From positions 1-56,118 of the forward strand of contig CAIRAY010000013.1 in the NCBI GenBank assembly GCA_903876665.1: a DNA stretch of 56,118 nt, in the 5' to 3' direction. The translations under genes and the position numbers were made by a program. Positions 53,617 through 56,118 of the stretch are shown piece after piece. The first letter of the stretch is position 1. Every line of letters starts with the position of its first letter. This DNA is from an uncultured Fibrobacterota bacterium. GTDB lineage: Bacteria; Fibrobacterota; Fibrobacteria; Fibrobacterales; Fibrobacteraceae. The notes beneath the pieces were generated by a model. That model worked only from the letters and a program-made list of their open reading frames with translations. It did no database searches and was not told where the DNA came from.

Positions 53617-54000
53617 TTATTCCGTTTTCAATTTGATTCCCATCTTTCCCGACAATAGTTCCATATGTCTATCTGTGGAAAATATTCCCATATGATTTTG
53701 CTTTGCATTTTGAGCGATGACAATGTCAAGGAGTCCCAACTTATTAATCCCAGACTTTAAACAAAAATATTGAATATCCAGGACACTTTCCCAGTCAATG
53801 CTTAATTCAAGGCAGGGAATACCAGACAGACACTCAACAAAAGCCGATTCTTTTTTCAATCTTGCCGAAGGAATGATTTCGGCCAAAATGATTGGATTTA
53901 CATAGGCTAAGTCATCAATAAATAGCTTCGTCATAGAATCAACATGCCGGCCTTTGATCGCAAAGTCAATCCAAACACAGCTGTCGATTACATATTTCAT
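53617..54000 (-). CDS. vapC: VapC-like PIN domain toxin
   Basis: This 127-residue PIN-domain protein has the acidic site residues D6 (MKYVIDSCVW), a glutamate in NPIILAEIIPS, and a C-terminal GLLDIVIAQNAK...FSTDRHME, the pattern of a Mg2+-dependent RNase. Its start overlaps the vapB stop by 4 nt. Confidence 0.88.
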   Translation of the reverse strand: MKYVIDSCVWIDFAIKGRHVDSMTKLFIDDLAYVNPIILAEIIPSARLKKESAFVECLSGIPCLELSIDWESVLDIQYFCLKSGINKLGLLDIVIAQNAKQNHMGIFSTDRHMELLSGKMGIKLKTE

Positions 54001-54191
54001 TTTCTATTTCTTGTCGCATTCAAATCAACATCAAGCTTTACTTTCCCGGCCATGGTAAGTAGCTTCATTCGCTTCTTGAATGCAACCGCAATTTTCATAG
54101 ATTCGTTTATGGTTCCAGTCTTGGTTGATTCTCCGACCCATTTTAATGCATCAGCCATAAGACGGTCATTTAGATCTACCGTAGTTCTCAT
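53997..54191 (-). CDS. vapB: VapB-like antitoxin
   Basis: This 64-residue protein begins with a ribbon-helix-helix type segment (MRTTVDLNDRLMADALKWVG, TINESMKIAVAF) of the VapB family and ends with a toxin-binding tail (KVKLDVDLNATRNRK). AGAGGT lies 6 nt upstream. The 4-nt overlap with vapC and upstream repeats suggest an autoregulated toxin-antitoxin operon. Confidence 0.87.
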   Translation of the reverse strand: MRTTVDLNDRLMADALKWVGESTKTGTINESMKIAVAFKKRMKLLTMAGKVKLDVDLNATRNRK

Positions 54192-54202
54192 CGTATTACC
54201 TC

Positions 54203-54236
54203 TTTATGCATATAATATAGTCGTTTATTTATGCAT
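54203..54236 (-). promoter_or_regulatory. vapBC operator-promoter with repeated TTTATGCAT
   Basis: TTTATGCAT occurs at 54203-54211 and again at 54228-54236, each with a palindromic ATGCAT, centres 25 bp apart. On the minus strand a TATATT/TATTAT -10 candidate lies between. The arrangement suits cooperative binding of the VapB/VapC complex; binding itself is inferred. Confidence 0.5.
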
Positions 54237-54352
54237 TGAACCTGGCATGTAAATTGGGGTTTCCGTTTAGGTGTTTTGACGATTTTGTCTTTTTAGAATG
54301 CGGAAGCCATGGGGGTTCCGCAGCTGCATTGATGCGGATAATCCGCCTGTAA

Positions 54353-55270
54353 TCACCCCGCTTGGGCGCACACCTGGTTTCTTCCGGCCCGCTTGGCCTG
54401 GTAGAGCAGTGTGTCGGAAACAGAAATCAGGTTGTCCAGGTCCGTGGCGCCGGCGCCTTGGACTCCCGCGAGCCCAAGTGAAATGGTTATGGGAATTCGC
54501 ACATCATCCCAAACAAAACGGTGGGATTCAAAGGTTTTGCGTACGCGCTCGGCAAAGGCGAGTGCCTGTTTGGGATCGATGCCCGTGAGCAGGAAAACAA
54601 ATTCTTCACCGCCCCAGCGGGCCAGGAGGTCCTCTTCGCGACGGAGCTTGTCGAGCAGGGCCGCACCTTCGCGCAGCACAAAGTCGCCGGCGGGGTGGCC
54701 CCAGGTGTCGTTGACCTTTTTGAAATGGTCCACATCGAGGAGAATCGCATGAATCCAGCGGTTGGTGCGTTTGGCGGCGGACAACTCGGAACGGGAGCGC
54801 TCCAGGAAAAAGCGGCGGTTGGGGATGCGGGTCAGGGCGTCCGTGGTGGCGGCTTCGAAGAGCGCCTTCTCCTGCTCGATTTCGGACTGGTCCTTGAAGT
54901 CCACCCGCAGAATAACTTTGCCCAACTGCAGCCGGTTGTCAGGCCCCAGTTCCATCAGGGTGATTTGCCCGCCGTCCACGAAGGTCCCGTTGGTGGAGGC
55001 GAGGTCCTTGATCCAAATTTGCCCGTTCTGACACCAGATTTCGCAATGCTCGCGGGAAATCAACTCGTCGGGAATGGTGATGTCCGCCTCCTTGCTGCGA
55101 CCCAGGATCAGGTGCTTTTCGCTGAGGGCAAAGCGCTGGTGCATTTCGGTGGGGAAAAGGACCACCAGGTAGGGCGTCGAGAGGCTGAGAATCTGCCGGG
55201 TTACCCCCGAAGAGATGACGGTGCCATCCTGAGACTGGGCAAAAGCGATATGTGAGGAAATCATAGGCAA
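54353..55270 (-). CDS. FHA-GGDEF diguanylate cyclase
   Basis: This 305-residue cytoplasmic protein has an FHA phosphothreonine-binding domain (~44-123: LILGRSKEADITI, SREHCEIW, DLASTNGTFVDGG) and a GGDEF domain (~140-300) with the active loop RWGGEEFVFLL (GGEEF 220-224) and the inhibitory I-site RxxD (R211-D214) five residues before it. It should make cyclic di-GMP from two GTP, with output perhaps tied to Ser/Thr kinase activity. MPMISS contains a second in-frame ATG (55264); either could start the protein. Confidence 0.93.
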   Translation of the reverse strand: MPMISSHIAFAQSQDGTVISSGVTRQILSLSTPYLVVLFPTEMHQRFALSEKHLILGRSKEADITIPDELISREHCEIWCQNGQIWIKDLASTNGTFVDGGQITLMELGPDNRLQLGKVILRVDFKDQSEIEQEKALFEAATTDALTRIPNRRFFLERSRSELSAAKRTNRWIHAILLDVDHFKKVNDTWGHPAGDFVLREGAALLDKLRREEDLLARWGGEEFVFLLTGIDPKQALAFAERVRKTFESHRFVWDDVRIPITISLGLAGVQGAGATDLDNLISVSDTLLYQAKRAGRNQVCAQAG

Positions 55271-55655
55271 AAGATACTTTCAAAAAGGGAAAATTTTGTT
55301 GGATCTAACCTATAGAAATTTGGGGGTGGGCAAACTCTCAATACCAGAGAAAAAGTCCATTTTATGATCCGGAAATAACAGACTCCAATAATCTTTGGAA
55401 TATTTCTTTTTTGGATGAAGGATGCTATGGTTGATTTTCCCTCGATCTTCTGCATGGGCGTATGGTTCGTTTTCCGTCATCCACTTTGTGCGGAAACAAA
55501 TGGTAGCAATAAATTTTCCTGGAAAATATCATAATGTCAGAGATGTTGTTGTTTTTGTATTCGTAATTCCCTCGGTTAATGTAAATGTAAATATCTGTTT
55601 GTTTTCAACAAATCGATGAATGTTTACGCTCTCTGGTATGTATTCGTAACTCAGA
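55271..55655. other. AT-rich intergenic region without a clear gene
   Basis: These 385 bp separate the diguanylate cyclase from the pilin-like gene and are visibly more A+T-rich than the rest of the window. I see no convincing gene, tRNA or terminator. A short open frame on the plus strand (55422-55619) lacks a ribosome-binding site and has a low-complexity VNVNVN composition. Confidence 0.6.
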
Positions 55656-56015
55656 TTACCACACCGCCCCGTGCAAACAAACTGCACTAGTTCCTTTGCG
55701 GAGCCTTGCCTGCCATTCCACCATATGCTGTCCAGAAATAATTTTGCATTTCACATCCAAACTATCAATGTCTGGAAATGCCTTGGCTATCGAATCCTGA
55801 ATTGCGAAGCACGATCGCTTCGGCATGCTGTCCAGACTCAGTTTATGAACCAATGCCCGTAGCGGCATTGAATTAGCGACAAGTCCAGAGCGCTCCCGGT
55901 TTTCGATGCTGCGCTTCCATGCCGTGTGGAGGATGCCCATGGCCATTAGTGCCACAATTCCTGAAAGGAGCAGGGCAACGGAGAGTTCGATCAGGGTGAA
56001 TCCCTTCCTATTCAT
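55656..56015 (-). CDS. Type IV pilin / type II pseudopilin-like protein
   Basis: This 119-residue protein starts with a class III signal (MNRKGFTLIELSVALLLSG): prepilin peptidase would cut after G5, leaving methylated F6, and E10 (the +5 glutamate) is present. The N-terminal helix is followed by a short globular domain with three cysteines. Short size and its downstream position in a pilin cluster suggest a minor pilin or pseudopilin. Its ATG overlaps the preceding gene's end by 8 bp. Confidence 0.82.
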   Translation of the reverse strand: MNRKGFTLIELSVALLLSGIVALMAMGILHTAWKRSIENRERSGLVANSMPLRALVHKLSLDSMPKRSCFAIQDSIAKAFPDIDSLDVKCKIISGQHMVEWQARLRKGTSAVCLHGAVW

Positions 56016-56118
56016 GGAAACACCCCACGCTGGAGGCTACGGTATCCCTTGCATTGCGGAGCGCCATGGCATGGATGCAGTGCTCCGTGCCGATGCTTTC
56101 CACTTCATAGCGGATTTC
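56008..56118 (-). CDS. Partial C-terminus of an upstream pilin-like gene
   Basis: Reading the minus strand from the window edge, 36 residues (EIRYEVESIGTEHCIHAMAL then RNARDTVASSVGCFHE) precede a TAG at 56010-56008. The frame overlaps the start of the pilin gene by 8 bp, as expected for a cotranscribed minor-pilin cluster. The 5' part lies outside the window, so the identity is a guess from context. Confidence 0.5.
   Translation of the reverse strand, partial: EIRYEVESIGTEHCIHAMALRNARDTVASSVGCFHE

Noticed and set aside
53617..54191. vapBC as a sign of a larger defence island
   Set aside because: Neighbours are a dipeptidase and a diguanylate cyclase; no restriction, abortive-infection or phage genes are visible.
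55422..55619. Small plus-strand gene in the AT-rich gap
   Set aside because: No ribosome-binding site, low-complexity composition and no recognisable family.

Overview
This window looks like a chromosomal segment from a member of the Fibrobacterota (Fibrobacter-like bacteria). The evidence is a fibro-slime-domain protein, a secreted GH9 cellulase and a giant cadherin-repeat surface protein whose C-terminal tails look like sorting domains, several outer-membrane TonB-dependent receptors, and a complete succinate-to-propionate module. Taxonomy is inferred from protein families only. Nearly all of the window is coding, with mixed orientation, and there is no sign of a phage. One transposase cassette is present.

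Layout. (1) 1-7.4 kb: surface and cellulolytic proteins (5'-truncated cadherin-repeat protein, GH9 endoglucanase). (2) 7.3-11.9 kb, minus strand: a membrane metalloprotease, an M23 lipoprotein peptidase, and a lipid-synthesis control unit tetR-fabH-fapR, with a 17-bp inverted repeat in the fapR promoter. (3) 12.0-24.2 kb, plus strand: a gamma-carbonic anhydrase, a structured intergenic region with its own promoter, then scpC, mce, mmdA, a delta-like subunit, the biotin carrier, mutA, mutB, mmdB and an overlooked 43-residue membrane protein, ending in a strong terminator; the Na+/H+ antiporter nhaD follows. Together these convert succinyl-CoA to propionate, pump Na+ out by decarboxylation, and handle the Na+ gradient. 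(4) 24.4-31.3 kb: queA, TPR, thioredoxin-like and HDOD proteins, and a TPM/LemA/SRPBCC membrane cluster. (5) 31.3-32.7 kb: an ISAs1-type transposase translationally coupled to an AbrB-like protein, preceded by a perfect 30-bp palindrome. (6) 32.8-42.0 kb, minus strand: an apparently single operon encoding a TonB-dependent receptor, a cysteine-rich lipoprotein and a complete TtpC/TonB2-type energiser (DUF3450, TtpC, ExbB, ExbD, TonB, TPR). (7) 42.3-56.1 kb: carboxynorspermidine synthase-like enzyme, histidine kinase, tsaE, fibro-slime protein, HD-GYP with zinc ribbon, serS, a second TonB-dependent receptor, a VanX-like dipeptidase, a vapBC toxin-antitoxin pair, an FHA-GGDEF diguanylate cyclase and the start of a pilin-like cluster.

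The most unusual layer is non-coding. At least five intergenic regions carry members of a dispersed inverted-repeat family built from AGTGGAAAGT / ACTTTCCACT modules. Two copies about 21.5 kb apart share a 99-nt core differing at only 3 positions, and a third diverged copy has the same architecture. A second family of about 24-nt palindromes starting GTCAYCC occurs near 45.3 and 48.6 kb, and a related half-site appears to have been amplified into an 18-bp tandem array at 52.7 kb. All assignments are from reading the sequence; no database search or folding program was run.
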